A DNA stretch of 64,000 bases from Staphylococcus debuckii (GCF_003718735.1 NZ_CP033460.1:2170001-2234000); one strand, 5' to 3'; positions 29,614-41,616 are shown, counted from the first letter of the stretch. Notes: a model not told the origin generated them from the sequence alone. Numbers and translations are program-made.

Positions 29614-29967
29614 TTAAGCTTCTTTAGCTTCTTCTTTGCCGTCACTTACGACAATTGTAATGTGGCTTGTACGTTTATTAATAGCACTTGCGCGTCCTTG
29701 AGCACGTGGACGGAAACGTTTTAATGTTGGTCCTTCGTTAGCATATGCTTCTTTTACAACTAATTCATCTGTATTCATGTCATAGTTGTGCTCTGCATTA
29801 GCTAAAGCGGACATCAATAATTTTTCAACAACTGGTGATGAAGCTTTGTTTGTCAATTTTAAGATGGCAATAGCTTCACCAACGTTTTTGCCTCTGATCA
29901 AGTCTAATACTAATCTGACTTTACGAGGTGCGATTCTGATAGTTCTAGCAACCGCTTTTGCTTCCAT
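29614..29967 (-). CDS. rplV: 50S ribosomal protein L22
   Basis: 117 residues; lines the exit tunnel. [19 protein letters not shown] and the loop [18 protein letters not shown] (the macrolide-resistance hotspot) look wild type. Confidence 0.98.
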
Positions 29968-29999
29968 TTGTTTCTCCTCCTCTACTTATGAAAAGTATC

Positions 30000-30278
30000 T
30001 TATCTTCTAGTCTTTTTGTCGTCTACAGCATGTCCTTTAAATGTACGAGTTGGAGCAAATTCACCTAATTTGTGACCAACCATATCTTCAGTTACATAAA
30101 CAGGTACATGTTTACGTCCATCGTATACTGCGAAAGTGATACCGATGAAATTAGGGAAAATAGTTGAACGACGTGACCAAGTTTTAATCACTGTTTTTTT
30201 CTGATTACCTTCCTGAGCTTCGACTTTTTTCATTAAATGGTTGTCGACGAAAGGTCCTTTTTTAATACTACGAGCCAT
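30000..30278 (-). CDS. rpsS: 30S ribosomal protein S19
   Basis: 92 residues: [20 protein letters not shown] and [15 protein letters not shown] are diagnostic. Head of the 30S subunit. Confidence 0.98.
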   Translation of the reverse strand: MARSIKKGPFVDNHLMKKVEAQEGNQKKTVIKTWSRRSTIFPNFIGITFAVYDGRKHVPVYVTEDMVGHKLGEFAPTRTFKGHAVDDKKTRR

Positions 30279-30342
30279 TTTGGCGCCTCCCTTCTTATTA
30301 TGTGCGTGCAGCGATTAAGCCGCACACCCAAATAAGTTGATA

Positions 30343-31176
30343 TTATTTTCTTTTACGTCCGCGAACGATAAGTTTATCAGATGATTTTTTACCGCGACGT
30401 GTTTTCTTACCAAGAGTTGGTTTACCCCAAGGTGACATTGGAGATGGACGACCGATAGGAGCACGTCCTTCACCACCACCGTGTGGGTGATCGTTAGGGT
30501 TCATTACAGAACCACGAACAGTTGGGCGAATACCTTTCCAACGAGAACGGCCGGCTTTACCAACGTTAACAAGTTCGTGTTGGATGTTACCAACTTGACC
30601 TACTGTTGCACGGCAAGTTGAAAGAATCATACGTACTTCACCAGAACGAAGTCTTACTAATACGTATTTACCTTCTTTACCAAGTACTTGTGCGCTTGCA
30701 CCTGCTGAACGAGCGATTTGTCCGCCGCGACCTGGTTTTAATTCAATATTATGGATTGTAGTACCTACTGGAATGTTTGCTAATGGTAAAGCATTACCAG
30801 TTTTGATATCTGCTTCTTCACCATTTTCAATAACTTGACCTACTTGCAAACCTTTAGGTGCGATGATGTAGCGTTTTTCACCATCTGCATATACTAACAA
30901 TGCGATGTTAGCTGAACGGTTTGGATCGTATTGAATAGAATCAACTTTAGCTGTGATTCCATCTTTATTACGTTTAAAATCGATTACACGGTATTGACGT
31001 TTGTGTCCGCCACCATGATGGCGTACTGTCAATTTACCTTGGTTGTTACGTCCCGCTCTTTTCGGTAGCGGTTGTAATAATGACTTTTCAGGAGTCGTTT
31101 TAGTGATTTCAGCGAAATCCAATGAAGTCATATTACGACGACCATTTGTAATTGGCTTATAATGTTTAAGAGCCAT
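30343..31176 (-). CDS. rplB: 50S ribosomal protein L2
   Basis: 277 residues. The peptidyl-transferase-adjacent motif [18 protein letters not shown] is present, with a basic tail. 64 nt before rpsS. Confidence 0.98.
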   Translation of the reverse strand: MALKHYKPITNGRRNMTSLDFAEITKTTPEKSLLQPLPKRAGRNNQGKLTVRHHGGGHKRQYRVIDFKRNKDGITAKVDSIQYDPNRSANIALLVYADGEKRYIIAPKGLQVGQVIENGEEADIKTGNALPLANIPVGTTIHNIELKPGRGGQIARSAGASAQVLGKEGKYVLVRLRSGEVRMILSTCRATVGQVGNIQHELVNVGKAGRSRWKGIRPTVRGSVMNPNDHPHGGGEGRAPIGRPSPMSPWGKPTLGKKTRRGKKSSDKLIVRGRKRK

Positions 31177-31210
31177 TGTCGCTTACCTCCTTATTGGTAA
31201 TTTATATTTT

Positions 31211-31486
31211 TTAGTTGAATAGATCGATTGATCCTTCTTTAAGTGTAACTACTGCTTTACGTCTTTTGTTTGTATAGCCTTGGTAACGGCCCATACGTTT
31301 TTTCTTAGGTTTGTAGTTGATGATATTTACTTTGTCTACTTTAACATCGAAAATTTCTTCAACTGCAATTTTAACTTGAGTTTTGTTCGCACGTGTATCT
31401 ACATCAAAAGTATATTTGTCTTCAGCCATTGCTTCTGAAGATTTTTCTGTGATTACGGGGCGCTTAAGAACGTCTCTTGCTTCCAT
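31211..31486 (-). CDS. rplW: 50S ribosomal protein L23
   Basis: 91 residues; docking site for trigger factor and SRP. Core [22 protein letters not shown]. Overlaps rplD by 1 nt. Confidence 0.98.
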   Translation of the reverse strand: MEARDVLKRPVITEKSSEAMAEDKYTFDVDTRANKTQVKIAVEEIFDVKVDKVNIINYKPKKKRMGRYQGYTNKRRKAVVTLKEGSIDLFN

Positions 31487-32109
31487 TATCCGAGCACCTC
31501 CTCAACTTTTTTAGCAGCTGCTTCTGTAATTAATACACTGTCAGCGCTAGTGATGTCTAATACGTTTAATCCGTTTACAGTTGTAATTTGAACACCAGGG
31601 ATATTACGTGCTGATAATTCAACATTTACATCTTCTGATTCAGTTACAACTAAAACTTTTTTAGGTAATTCTAAATTAGATAATACGTTTGTGAATTCTT
31701 TTGTTTTTGGTGCTTCTAAACCGAATGCATCAATAACTTTGAATCCATTTTCTTGCACTTTGAAAGATAATGCAGAACGTAATGCTAAACGACGCATTTT
31801 CTTAGGCATTTTGTATGAATAGCTTCTTGGAGTCGGTCCGAATACGATACCGCCGCCACGCCATTGCGGAGCACGGATTGTACCTTGACGCGCACGTCCT
31901 GTACCTTTTTGTCTCCATGGTTTACGTCCACCGCCGCGTACTGCTGAACGATTCTTAACAGAATGAGTACCTTGGCGTAATGAAGCACGTTGTAAATTGA
32001 TTGCTTCGAAAAGAACATCTTTGTTTGGTTCAATAGCGAATACTGAGTCGCTTAATTCAACTGAACCTGCTTTTGATCCGTCTACTTTTAATACATCATA
32101 ATTTGCCAT
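31486..32109 (-). CDS. rplD: 50S ribosomal protein L4
   Basis: 207 residues. The tunnel loop [22 protein letters not shown] is intact. L4 represses the S10 operon in enterics; in staphylococci this is unproven. Confidence 0.98.
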   Translation of the reverse strand: MANYDVLKVDGSKAGSVELSDSVFAIEPNKDVLFEAINLQRASLRQGTHSVKNRSAVRGGGRKPWRQKGTGRARQGTIRAPQWRGGGIVFGPTPRSYSYKMPKKMRRLALRSALSFKVQENGFKVIDAFGLEAPKTKEFTNVLSNLELPKKVLVVTESEDVNVELSARNIPGVQITTVNGLNVLDITSADSVLITEAAAKKVEEVLG

Positions 32110-32137
32110 TATGCATTTTCCTCCTTTCGTTAATTAA

Positions 32138-32800
32138 TTATTTATTACCTTTTTTAATTGAAGTTTTGATTTCTACTAATCCTTTTTTAGGACCAGGTAC
32201 ATTACCTTTAACTAAGATAACGTTGTTTTCTGTATCAATTTGTACAACTTCTAAGTTTTGTACTGTCACTGTGTTGCCACCCATACGGCCTGGCATTTTG
32301 TGACCTTTAAATACTTTAGAAGCATCTGACGCCATACCTACTGAACCTGGTGCTCTGTGGAAATGAGAACCGTGAGCCATTGGTCCGCGAGCATGTCCAT
32401 GACGTTTAATGTTACCTTGGAAACCTTTACCTTTAGATACTCCAGTAACGTCAATGATGTCGCCAGCTTCAAATTTATCAACTGAGACTTCTTGACCTAC
32501 TTCGTATTCATCAACATTGATGTTTCTGAATTCACGAATGAAGCGCTTAGGTGCTGTGCCCGCTTTTTTAGCGTGACCTTCAGCTGGTTTATTAGCATAT
32601 TTATTAGACTTGCTGTCTTTTTTGTATGCTTGTTTGTCTTCAAAACCTACTTGGATAGCGTTATAGCCGTCTATTTCTTCAGTTTTCTTTTGTAATACTA
32701 CGTTTTGGCCTGCTTCTACAACAGTTACTGGGATTAAGTCTCCGTTTTCACCGAATACTTGTGTCATCCCGATTTTTCTTCCTAAGATTCCTTTGGTCAT
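32138..32800 (-). CDS. rplC: 50S ribosomal protein L3
   Basis: 220 residues: [20 protein letters not shown], and the loop [24 protein letters not shown] near the peptidyl transferase centre (linezolid-linked region) looks normal. Confidence 0.98.
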   Translation of the reverse strand: MTKGILGRKIGMTQVFGENGDLIPVTVVEAGQNVVLQKKTEEIDGYNAIQVGFEDKQAYKKDSKSNKYANKPAEGHAKKAGTAPKRFIREFRNINVDEYEVGQEVSVDKFEAGDIIDVTGVSKGKGFQGNIKRHGHARGPMAHGSHFHRAPGSVGMASDASKVFKGHKMPGRMGGNTVTVQNLEVVQIDTENNVILVKGNVPGPKKGLVEIKTSIKKGNK

Positions 32801-32827
32801 CGAAAGTCCACCTCCTAAAATTTTCTA

Positions 32828-33383
<556 letters not shown>

Positions 33384-33475
33384 CCCCTTTGAGTAATTTT
33401 TCTCTTTAGGGTGTGCAAATTTTTTTATTCCTTTTCCAAATAGATTATACTGAAAATTGACAGGTGGTGATTGAG

Positions 33476-33862
33476 ATGAAATTTGGAATTCGAACTACAT
33501 TGATTATTTTAAGTATCATTATGATTATCTCCGAACTCGTTTATGGTATCCCGTTCTTAGGAGGTTCTATCATTGTTACATTTGGTTGGCAGCCACTGCT
33601 TATTAATGCAGCTATCTATTTTGTAATGGTAGTTATGCTTGCCTTTGATAACCAAAACTCAATTCGTCCTATGTTAGTTATTCCGTTAGTCGGGATTGTA
33701 GGTTCTCTCATTGCAATAATCCCTGTTGTCGGAATGGTTACACACTGGATATTATTCTTCTTAATGATTTTATTCTTAATTGTAGTACTAAGCACACCTA
33801 TTTATGTACCTGATAGAAACGCACGTGTGACTTATGATGAAAATGGTCGCAGAATTAAATAA
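33476..33862 (+). CDS. Small integral membrane protein, unknown function
   Basis: 128 residues with four predicted transmembrane helices (about 7-25, 30-55, 62-85, 90-110) and a short basic cytoplasmic tail (YDENGRRIK). No known domain. I prefer ATG 33476-33478 with AGGTGG upstream over GTG 33464. Divergent from the S10 operon; followed by its own terminator, so a single-gene unit. Confidence 0.7.
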   Translation: MKFGIRTTLIILSIIMIISELVYGIPFLGGSIIVTFGWQPLLINAAIYFVMVVMLAFDNQNSIRPMLVIPLVGIVGSLIAIIPVVGMVTHWILFFLMILFLIVVLSTPIYVPDRNARVTYDENGRRIK

Positions 33863-33867
33863 TAATT

Positions 33868-33929
33868 AACAGCCAGGATAAAGTTGTGATTTGCATTTCA
33901 ATCACTTAACTCACCCTGGCTGTTTTTTT
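33868..33929 (+). terminator. Terminator after the membrane protein gene
   Basis: AACAGCCAGG pairs with CCTGGCTGTT across a ~37-nt arm that itself contains TGTGATT/AATCAC, followed by eight T residues. Confidence 0.7.
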
Positions 33930-33941
33930 AATATTTTTCCC

Positions 33942-33974
33942 AAATAAAAAAGCAAGCCCGTTAAGAGCTTGCAA
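33942..33974 (-). terminator. Terminator after the purine permease gene
   Basis: GCAAGC/GCTTGC stem followed on the minus strand by TTTTTTATTT, 12 nt past the permease stop. Confidence 0.65.
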
Positions 33975-33985
33975 AAATGGTTGGT

Positions 33986-35320
33986 CTAACCATGTACAAA
34001 GACGAAATAAAGTATGAAGAGTACCATTAATACGTACATAATAGGATGTACTTCTTTATGACGTTTTGACATCAACATTGTAATTGGATAGAAAATGAAT
34101 CCGCAAGCGATACCTGTTGCAATAGAGTAAGACAAAGGCATCATAATAATCGTAATAAACGCTGGAACTGCAAATTCGAATTTCTTCCAATCAATTTCCG
34201 CTAAGTTTCCTGCCATCAATACACCTACTACGATTAAAGCAGGCGCTGTGACTGCACTAGTGACCACAGCCATCAATGGACTGAAGAATAAGGCAAGTAA
34301 GAAACATAGACCAGTGACGATACTTGCAAAACCAGTACGTGCGCCAACTGCTACACCGGAAGTTGATTCAATGTATGAAGTTGTCGTTGTAGTACCGAAG
34401 ATTGCACCAATAATTGTTGCGATAGAATCTGAAAACAACGCTCGACCAGCTCTAGGTAATTTGTTGTCTTTCATCATACCAGCTTGTGTTGCTACTGCTA
34501 CTAATGTTCCAGCTGTATCGAAGAAATCAATAAATAAGAACGTTAAGATAACAATTAAAAATTGTACTGTAAAGAGTTGTGATGGATCTTTAAATGCATC
34601 AAACGCTGCGCCGAATGTTGGTGAAATGCTTGGTACTTTCCCTACTACTGCATGAGGCATTTGAATTAACCCAGTAATCAAACCGGCAACTGAAGTTAAA
34701 ATCATACCTATAAAGATGGCACCAGGCAATTTCTTAGTATAAAGAATAACTGTTACCAAAATACCGAAGATGGCAAGTAATACTTTACCATCTGTTAAGT
34801 GTCCTAATGTTACAAGGGTAGAATCGTTATTTACAATAATACCTGAACCTTGCAAACCGACAAAGGTAATAAATAAACCAATACCTGCTGATACTGCCAT
34901 CTTCATTTCATAAGGTATGGCATTGATAATGGTTTCTCGTAAACCAGTCATGGTAAGTACGGCAAAGAAGAGTCCGGAACAAAGCACTCCTGTTAAACCG
35001 ATCTGCCATGGAATACCCATTGTTAATACTACGGTAAAGGCGAAGAAAGCGTTGAGCCCCATACCTGGTGCTAAGGCTATGGGGTACCTGGCGACAAGTC
35101 CCATGAAAACTGAACCGACAAATGCAGCAAGCGCAGTTGCTACGAATACTGCACCTTGATCCATTTTCATACTGTCTGGAATACCTTTAACGCCTGCCAA
35201 ACTTAAAACTTGCGGGTTAACAGCTAATATATAAGCCATAGATAAAAAAGTTGTTAATCCGCCTAAAATCTCACGTCGATAATTTGTATGATACTTATCA
35301 AATTGGAAATATTTTTTCAC
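33986..35320 (-). CDS. NCS2 family nucleobase permease (guanine/hypoxanthine type)
   Basis: 444 residues, about 12-14 membrane helices. AzgA/PbuG subgroup features: LGGLTTFLSMAYILAVNP near the start, APGMGLNAFFAF, the FVGLQGSGIIV segment and the FIDFFDTAGTLV motif. It imports hypoxanthine, guanine or adenine with protons; exact substrate not fixed. No purine riboswitch is recognisable in the 210 bp upstream. Confidence 0.88.
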   Translation of the reverse strand: MKKYFQFDKYHTNYRREILGGLTTFLSMAYILAVNPQVLSLAGVKGIPDSMKMDQGAVFVATALAAFVGSVFMGLVARYPIALAPGMGLNAFFAFTVVLTMGIPWQIGLTGVLCSGLFFAVLTMTGLRETIINAIPYEMKMAVSAGIGLFITFVGLQGSGIIVNNDSTLVTLGHLTDGKVLLAIFGILVTVILYTKKLPGAIFIGMILTSVAGLITGLIQMPHAVVGKVPSISPTFGAAFDAFKDPSQLFTVQFLIVILTFLFIDFFDTAGTLVAVATQAGMMKDNKLPRAGRALFSDSIATIIGAIFGTTTTTSYIESTSGVAVGARTGFASIVTGLCFLLALFFSPLMAVVTSAVTAPALIVVGVLMAGNLAEIDWKKFEFAVPAFITIIMMPLSYSIATGIACGFIFYPITMLMSKRHKEVHPIMYVLMVLFILYFVFVHG

Positions 35321-35419
35321 TATGTATGCTCCTTCGTTAAAATACTCTCATATTTTAATACCAATTTATCTAAAACACAATGGTGATTGATGAAAAAACC
35401 AAACATTTTTAGAGAAAAA

Positions 35420-35506
35420 TTAAAAAACACACTAATTTTACCTATGATTTTAACAATTATTCGAATCTATTGTTCGTCATAATCATCAAAGTGCCATTAG
35501 TGTGTT
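35420..35506 (-). terminator. Two-level hairpin terminator after topB
   Basis: Outer arms AACACACTAAT (35426-35436) and ATTAGTGTGTT (35496-35506) pair perfectly; inside, ATGATT/AATCAT and AACAAT/ATTGTT pair again. Minus-strand reading ends in six T residues. Larger than a usual terminator. Confidence 0.5.
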
Positions 35507-35530
35507 CACTCTTAATTGTGAAAATCAGAA

Positions 35531-37660
35531 TTACAATTTCAAATTCTTCAATGCATCCTGGAATGGATTGTTATCTAATTCTTCTTTACCCATATATTTT
35601 TTCATTTCACGTTTGGAAACTTTATTTTTACCTTTATTTTTATGGCGTTTATCCATTTGTTCTTGTGTTTCAGAATGACCGCAAACGCAACGATAAGTTG
35701 CTTGTTTTCCTTTTCCGAATAAAGTCATCTTTTTATGGCAATTCGGGCAACGCGCATTTGTTTTACGTTGTACGTTCTTCTTAGTCTTACAAGATGGATC
35801 TTGGCATACAAGCATTTGACCATTTTTAGTTTTCACTTTAATCATAAATTTACCGCAAGTCGGACATTCGGTGCTGGTAAGATTGTCGTGCTTATATTTT
35901 TGTTCGCTTTCTTTAATTTCATTTACAATATCTTTTGTGAAAGCTTTCATCTCTTTCATAAAAGCACGTGAATCATATTTTCCTTTTTCAATTTGAGTAA
36001 GCTTTTCTTCCCACTCAGCTGTTAATAAAGGAGAAGTTAATTCTTTAGGCGCTAAATCCAGAATTTGACGCCCTTTAGAAGTAACTCTGATTTGTCCGCT
36101 TCTCGCCTCAATCGCATTCATATTAAACAATTTATCTATAATATCTGCACGTGTCGCCACAGTACCGATACCGCCTGTTTGTTTCAAGGTTTGAGAATGT
36201 TTATGATCTTTTAAATCAAAGAATTTTTGCGGATTTTCCATTGCTTTTAATAAAGAACCTTCATTAAAGTATGATGGCGGTGTCGTTTCATGGGCTTGAA
36301 TATTAAAATGCTGAACAGAATGCTGTTTACCTTTATCAAATTTCGGCGTTTGATGTGCAGCTTCATGTGCACTTAGCGCTTTGAAACCTGGTTGTGTGGT
36401 TACTTTATCTTGGAATTCAAAGGTTTCCCCATCTATATTGCAGGTGACACTCACTGCATCATATTCATAAGGTGGCAGTAAGTTTTCAATAAACCGCTCT
36501 GCAATCATCATATAAATTTTTTGTTCACGCTGACTTAATGCATTCATATCGGGACGAATCTCGGTAGGAATAACCGCATGGTGATCTGAGACCTTTTGAT
36601 TATTAATGATATGCATTTTCGGACTGAAATTCTTATTCACTAACGGACGGACTTGGTCTTTGTATTCTGTCGCTAGCAATGCTTGTAAACGCTCTTTGAA
36701 AGTATCGGTCATATCGTCAGTCAGATAATTAGAATCCGTCCTAGGATACGTAGCTAATTTATGACGTTCATATAAACTTTGCAATGTGTTCAACGTTTCT
36801 TTAGCTCCCATATGATAACGTTGATAAGCGTCTTGTTGTAAATCAGTTAAGCTGTATAATTTCGCTGGATATTGCTTTTTATGTTTAGAGTACACATCTG
36901 TAATTTCAGCTTGGTGGCCTTTCAAGCGCTGCACTAACTGTTCAAGTTGTTGTTGATCTTTAATACGATGCTGACTTTTTAATTTGAAGGTTTGTCCTGC
37001 TATTTTAGCTTCTAAAGTATAGTACTCAGTAGGACGGAAATTCTTAATTTCATCTTGGCGCATTTGCACCAGTTGAATTGTAGGAGTTTGCACACGTCCT
37101 AAGGATAATTGTGCATCGTATTTCGTTGTCAATGCACGTGTCGCGTTGATACCTACAATCCAGTCCGCTTCACTACGTGCCAATGCGGCACGATATAAAG
37201 GTAAATAAGCTCTGCCGTCTTTTAAATGCTTAAATCCCTTTTGAATCGCTTTGGCTGTAATGGAACTAATCCATAAACGCTTAATCGGTTTCTTATTATG
37301 GACTTTATCTAATATCAACCGTGCAACCAATTCCCCTTCTCGTCCTGCATCCGTAGCGATAATAATTTCATTCACATTATCTTTCAGCATCAGTGATTTA
37401 ACTGTTTGAAATTGCTTTCTAGTCTTAGGAATCACTACTGTCTTCATATGATTAGGAATGATCGGCAGTTCTGCTAAATTCCACTCTTTAAATTTCTTAT
37501 CGTATTGTTCTGGCGTTGCATTCGTGACAAGATGACCTAGCGCCCAAGTGACGATATATTGATTATTTTCAAAGTAGCCGTTGCGTTGCTGGTTAATATG
37601 CATGGCATTCGCAATATCTCTTGCAACTGAAGGCTTCTCTGCTAAAATTAGTGATTTCAT
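35531..37660 (-). CDS. topB: DNA topoisomerase III
   Basis: 709 residues; type IA topoisomerase that decatenates single-stranded DNA. TOPRIM domain at the N-terminus ([32 protein letters not shown]), active-site tyrosine in the [12 protein letters not shown] motif, and two C-terminal zinc-finger-like clusters (CPTC…C…C near 600; CPNC…C-x-C near 650) plus a basic tail. Staphylococcal TopB is of this length. Preceded by AGGAAAC-type ribosome site. Confidence 0.95.
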   Translation of the reverse strand: MKSLILAEKPSVARDIANAMHINQQRNGYFENNQYIVTWALGHLVTNATPEQYDKKFKEWNLAELPIIPNHMKTVVIPKTRKQFQTVKSLMLKDNVNEIIIATDAGREGELVARLILDKVHNKKPIKRLWISSITAKAIQKGFKHLKDGRAYLPLYRAALARSEADWIVGINATRALTTKYDAQLSLGRVQTPTIQLVQMRQDEIKNFRPTEYYTLEAKIAGQTFKLKSQHRIKDQQQLEQLVQRLKGHQAEITDVYSKHKKQYPAKLYSLTDLQQDAYQRYHMGAKETLNTLQSLYERHKLATYPRTDSNYLTDDMTDTFKERLQALLATEYKDQVRPLVNKNFSPKMHIINNQKVSDHHAVIPTEIRPDMNALSQREQKIYMMIAERFIENLLPPYEYDAVSVTCNIDGETFEFQDKVTTQPGFKALSAHEAAHQTPKFDKGKQHSVQHFNIQAHETTPPSYFNEGSLLKAMENPQKFFDLKDHKHSQTLKQTGGIGTVATRADIIDKLFNMNAIEARSGQIRVTSKGRQILDLAPKELTSPLLTAEWEEKLTQIEKGKYDSRAFMKEMKAFTKDIVNEIKESEQKYKHDNLTSTECPTCGKFMIKVKTKNGQMLVCQDPSCKTKKNVQRKTNARCPNCHKKMTLFGKGKQATYRCVCGHSETQEQMDKRHKNKGKNKVSKREMKKYMGKEELDNNPFQDALKNLKL

Positions 37661-37806
37661 TTATCCGTTTCCTTTCTAAAAAATCGTATCTCTATTGTAA
37701 CACGATTCATTACTTGTCGTTTTCATGTATTTTCTTTTATCTAGGTCCGAAACACAGTATAATAAAAGAAAAGCTGCTGTTAATTATAGAAATTAAGGAG
37801 GTCCCC

Positions 37807-38670
37807 ATGAAAACAATCCAGATTGACTCTTCACAAGACATCCGCAACTTTATTAATCATGCTAATACATCATTCTGCTCTTATTTATATAAGCTGCATG
37901 AAAAGAATGTATCACTCGAACAAGGAATTCATTCATTGCAACACGACACAGGTGTTTTTGCCCTCACTGATGATTCTGATGAAATTCAAATGCTGCTAGG
38001 CGGATTTGCATATGATGCTCACCATTATAAAATGGTCGGCCCGTTTCTTGCAGATAAAGGCGAACCTGCCCCAGCAGATTTCAAAACATTATTTGAAGCA
38101 TTAACAGCACAGCAACCGAACGGTACACATTTTAATTTTTCATTTGATGTCTCAGATTCATATAATAATTCTTTAATGAAAATTATTGATGCACATTATA
38201 CCTTTACTGATTATTATTTATCTACAGACCACACTATTGAAACAAGTGATGAAGCGCAACGCCACATTATTAAATATCACAAGGCGTTTTATAGTCACTT
38301 TGATCGCTTGCACCGAAAAATTTTCAGAAGAGATGCGATGACTCCTTCAGAAATTACACAGTCTATTGACGAGAACAATCAGCTTTTCTTCTTTGTCAGT
38401 GAAGGCATTTTAAAAGGCTATTTGTATTTACAAATGCATCCCGAGGCAAATTCAGCAGAAATTCGTTACTTCTCTTCTCATACAGATTATCGTCATGAAG
38501 GTATTGCCTTTAATTTGTTAAGCTACGCTATTAACTATGCATTTAATAATGACGGTATAGAACGTGTATATTTCAAAATCCGCAGTAAGAATGATAAACT
38601 TGTCGATCGCTTCAGTGAGCTCGGCTTCGATATTCGTTCAGAACGCAAAAAATTCAAGTATATAAAATAA
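37807..38670 (+). CDS. GNAT family N-acetyltransferase
   Basis: 287 residues from ATG 37807 with AAGGAGG 5 nt upstream. The C-terminal half has the GNAT acetyl-CoA fold: strand GYLYLQMHPEANSAEIRYF, then the DYRHEGIAFNLLSYAINYAF A-motif and FKIRSKNDKLVDRFSELGF. The N-terminal half (1-140) may be a degenerate second GNAT fold. Substrate unknown. Stands alone between topB and glcU with its own terminator. Confidence 0.8.
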   Translation: MKTIQIDSSQDIRNFINHANTSFCSYLYKLHEKNVSLEQGIHSLQHDTGVFALTDDSDEIQMLLGGFAYDAHHYKMVGPFLADKGEPAPADFKTLFEALTAQQPNGTHFNFSFDVSDSYNNSLMKIIDAHYTFTDYYLSTDHTIETSDEAQRHIIKYHKAFYSHFDRLHRKIFRRDAMTPSEITQSIDENNQLFFFVSEGILKGYLYLQMHPEANSAEIRYFSSHTDYRHEGIAFNLLSYAINYAFNNDGIERVYFKIRSKNDKLVDRFSELGFDIRSERKKFKYIK

Positions 38671-38678
38671 CCACTTTA

Positions 38679-38718
38679 AGTTTGCCTGTAGAGTATTTCT
38701 AATCCGGCAAACTTTTTG
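38679..38718 (+). terminator. Terminator after the GNAT gene
   Basis: AGTTTGCC/GGCAAACT stem followed by TTTTTG. Confidence 0.75.
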
Positions 38719-38795
38719 TTTCCTTTTTAAAACAATCTCTATTATTATTGTCCTTACAAAGGGGTAAAGTTATCTTAGAAAGGAAAGGATGCTTA

Positions 38796-39650
38796 ATGGA
38801 TTTACTTATAGCTTTACTTCCCGCACTGTTTTGGGGAAGCGTTGTACTCATTAACGTATTAGTTGGAGGCGGTCCCTACAACCAAATCCGTGGTACAACA
38901 CTTGGTGCATTAATTGTTGGGGTTGTATTACTCTTAACAGGACATGCCGCTTTTGAACCTAAAGTTATTATTGTCGGTTTAATCTCAGGTGCGTTCTGGT
39001 CACTCGGACAAGGTTACCAATTACGTTCTATTCAATTAATTGGCGTTTCTAAAACGATGCCGATTTCTACAGGAATGCAATTGGTAGGTACTACATTATT
39101 CAGTGCAATTTTCTTAGGAGAATGGAGTACTATGATGCAAGTGGTGTTAGGACTTGTATCAATGGTATTACTAGTAGCCGGAATTGCATTGACTTCATTA
39201 AAAGGTAAGAAAGAGTCAGACGACTCTAAATCAGCACTAGGCAAAGCGATGCCGATTCTTTTAATTTCAACAGTGGGTTATGTTGTTTATGTAGTCATCG
39301 CTCAAATCTTTAGTGTCAATGGTTTAGATGCTTTATTCTTCCAATCTATCGGTATGGCAATTGGCGGTTTCATCTTATCAGCTAATCACCAAACTTCTAC
39401 TAAATATACACTTAAAAATCTTATTCCAGGTGTTGTTTGGGCGATTGGTAACTTATTCTTATTCTTCTCACAACCTAAAGTTGGGGTAGCTACAAGTTTT
39501 TCATTCTCCCAATTACTTGTGATTGTTTCCACACTCGGCGGTATTTTTATCTTGAAAGAGAAAAAAGACAAACGTCAGATGATAGGTATCTGGTCGGGGA
39601 TTGTGTTAATTATTGTAGCAGCCTTTATTCTCGGCGGTTTGAAAGCGTAA
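38796..39650 (+). CDS. glcU: Glucose uptake protein GlcU
   Basis: 284 residues and ten hydrophobic segments, of the sugar-transporter GRP/GlcU family. [15 protein letters not shown] at the start and the [13 protein letters not shown] loop match GlcU of Staphylococcus and Bacillus, which brings in glucose without phosphorylation. ATG 38796 has AAAGGA upstream and matches family length better than an upstream start. Followed by gdh after 40 nt, as in S. xylosus; the pair forms a PTS-independent glucose route. Confidence 0.88.
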   Translation: MDLLIALLPALFWGSVVLINVLVGGGPYNQIRGTTLGALIVGVVLLLTGHAAFEPKVIIVGLISGAFWSLGQGYQLRSIQLIGVSKTMPISTGMQLVGTTLFSAIFLGEWSTMMQVVLGLVSMVLLVAGIALTSLKGKKESDDSKSALGKAMPILLISTVGYVVYVVIAQIFSVNGLDALFFQSIGMAIGGFILSANHQTSTKYTLKNLIPGVVWAIGNLFLFFSQPKVGVATSFSFSQLLVIVSTLGGIFILKEKKDKRQMIGIWSGIVLIIVAAFILGGLKA

Positions 39651-39690
39651 CTTAAAATTTGTTCTAACAAATATACAAGGAGGCATTTCT

Positions 39691-40482
39691 ATGTTTACAG
39701 ATTTAGAAAATAAAGTTGTCGTAGTTACAGGAGGCGCAAGCGGGATTGGACGCGCAATTTGCGAAGCGTTTGGTCAAGCTAAAGCAAAAGTAGTGATTAA
39801 CTATCGCTCTGAACGTCATAAAGAAGATATAGAAGAAATGAAAAAAATCATTTCTGAAGCTGGCGGTGAATCTATTGCGGTTCAAGGTGATGTAGCTAAA
39901 GAAGAAGATGTACTTCGTTTAGTCGATGAAGCTGTAAAAACTTTCGGCACGCTAGATATTATGATTAATAATGCAGGTTTCGAAAATCCAGTACCTTCAG
40001 ATGAAATGTCGGTAGAAGAATTCAGCAAAGCCATAGATATCAACTTGACTGGTGCATTTGTGGGTTCACGTGAAGCGGTCAAATATTTCCGTAAAGAAGA
40101 TAAACCAGGTGTCATTATCAATACTTCAAGTGTGCACGATACGATTCCTTGGCCGAATTATGTGAACTATGCAGCCAGCAAAGGTGGATTAAAATTGATG
40201 ATGGAAACAATGTCTATGGAATATGCGCAATACGGCATTCGCATCAATAATATTTCACCTGGAGCGATTGTAACTAAACACACTGAGGAAAAATTCTCTG
40301 ATCCGAAAACACGTGAAGAAACATTAGAAATGATTCCAGCTCGTGAACTAGGTAAATCTGAAGATGTCTCTAATGTAGCACTCTTCCTTGCTTCTGATTT
40401 AGCAAACTATGTTCATGGCACAACAATTTATGTAGATGGCGGTATGACTAACTACCCTGCATTCATGGGCGGTAAAGGTTAA
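39691..40482 (+). CDS. gdh: Glucose 1-dehydrogenase (SDR family)
   Basis: 263 residues, short-chain dehydrogenase. NAD(P) motif TGGASGIGR (about 14-22), NNAG at about 93-96, catalytic serine in NTSSVHD and YxxxK in YAASKGG (about 160-164). Converts glucose to gluconolactone in the cytosol. Its place after glcU supports glucose as substrate; the C-terminal VDGGMTNYPAFMGGKG resembles Bacillus glucose dehydrogenases. GGAGG before the ATG. Confidence 0.9.
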   Translation: MFTDLENKVVVVTGGASGIGRAICEAFGQAKAKVVINYRSERHKEDIEEMKKIISEAGGESIAVQGDVAKEEDVLRLVDEAVKTFGTLDIMINNAGFENPVPSDEMSVEEFSKAIDINLTGAFVGSREAVKYFRKEDKPGVIINTSSVHDTIPWPNYVNYAASKGGLKLMMETMSMEYAQYGIRINNISPGAIVTKHTEEKFSDPKTREETLEMIPARELGKSEDVSNVALFLASDLANYVHGTTIYVDGGMTNYPAFMGGKG

Positions 40483-40504
40483 CTTCTATCCGTGCAATAA
40501 AGTA

Positions 40505-40555
40505 AAGGAGCAAGCGTGATTCTTGATTGGAATCACGCTTGCTCCTTTTTGCTTT
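40505..40555. terminator. Terminator between gdh and the convergent AEC gene
   Basis: A perfect 16-bp stem, AGGAGCAAGCGTGATT with AATCACGCTTGCTCCT, followed by TTTTT in the forward direction. Confidence 0.85.
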
Positions 40556-40586
40556 CTGATGGTTTCTTTTCAAAACGTATTTGCAT

Positions 40587-41501
40587 TTAGACAAAGAAGA
40601 GTTGATACAGGTAGAGTAGAACGATACTGATGAGTATGGTCATGTTGGTGGTCATTCCGATGATCGGCATGGTGCGGTATTTGAATTGTAAGGAGTATGG
40701 AATGACTGCGACGCCGATTGGAAGTAGCCAGATTACCATGAGTGTTGTTTTAATCATTTGGTCGGATACGGGCAGGAAGAAATAAACGAGCAAGCCTGCT
40801 ATTACACCGAATCCATAATGAATCAACAGATATTTAAAAGCAATCGGCAAGTATTGTCGTTCGATTCGGAAATTAAGCATGAGTCCTAGGAGTATCATGG
40901 AGAGCGGCATGTTGGCTTTTGACAAAACGTCAAAGAAGCTAATGGCTGCTCCAGGGATATGCAGATTGCTCATATTCAATACAAACATAACCAAATAAGT
41001 CATTAGGGGAACAGATTTTAGTATATTGACAAGTAAAAATTTAAAGTTGAAAGTGTTGTCCCCACTACTGAAATATCCTCCGACAAAGTATGTTATTCCG
41101 AACATTACGATGGCACCGCCGATATCTGCCATACCGAAGTATACCATTCCTTGTTTCGGCCAAATCGCTTGTACGAGCGGATATGCGAATAATCCGATGT
41201 TTAATGAAGCCATCATCATTCCAACGGTACCACGCATTTCGTTGTCATATTTCAAGAAGAAACTGATGGCGATAATTTTTGCAATAATGCCATAGATAAT
41301 CATCATAATGGGCAGAATAGATAATGAGATATCTAAATCTGCTTTGTTCAAATTGACGATGACCAACGCAGGCAGTGTGACATTCAATACGATTGTAGCA
41401 AGTACTTGACTGTCATCTTCTTTTAACAACTTGATTCTTTTTAATAGATAGCCTAGTGCTATCAGTAATACGATTATTACGAATTTACCTGTCATAGTCA
41501 T
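40587..41501 (-). CDS. AEC family transporter
   Basis: 304 residues with about ten membrane helices and the auxin-efflux-carrier arrangement of two five-helix repeats (opening IVLLIALGYLLKRIKLL and late VIWLLPIGVAVIPYSLQF). Family members move organic acids or unknown solutes; the substrate cannot be inferred. Convergent with gdh. Confidence 0.83.
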   Translation of the reverse strand: MTMTGKFVIIVLLIALGYLLKRIKLLKEDDSQVLATIVLNVTLPALVIVNLNKADLDISLSILPIMMIIYGIIAKIIAISFFLKYDNEMRGTVGMMMASLNIGLFAYPLVQAIWPKQGMVYFGMADIGGAIVMFGITYFVGGYFSSGDNTFNFKFLLVNILKSVPLMTYLVMFVLNMSNLHIPGAAISFFDVLSKANMPLSMILLGLMLNFRIERQYLPIAFKYLLIHYGFGVIAGLLVYFFLPVSDQMIKTTLMVIWLLPIGVAVIPYSLQFKYRTMPIIGMTTNMTILISIVLLYLYQLFFV

Positions 41502-41616
41502 CCTTCTTTCTGTGATTAGATGCTAATTAATTGTTGGTTTTTCATCACTTACATCTTTCTCTTTCCATGCTATACTATTATTATTGAGAATTAAAATCAA
41601 TAAGGTGGTGTAACGT

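Noticed and set aside
35321..35530. Purine riboswitch before the NCS2 permease
   Set aside because: The conserved three-way junction bases cannot be found; the visible structure reads as a topB terminator.
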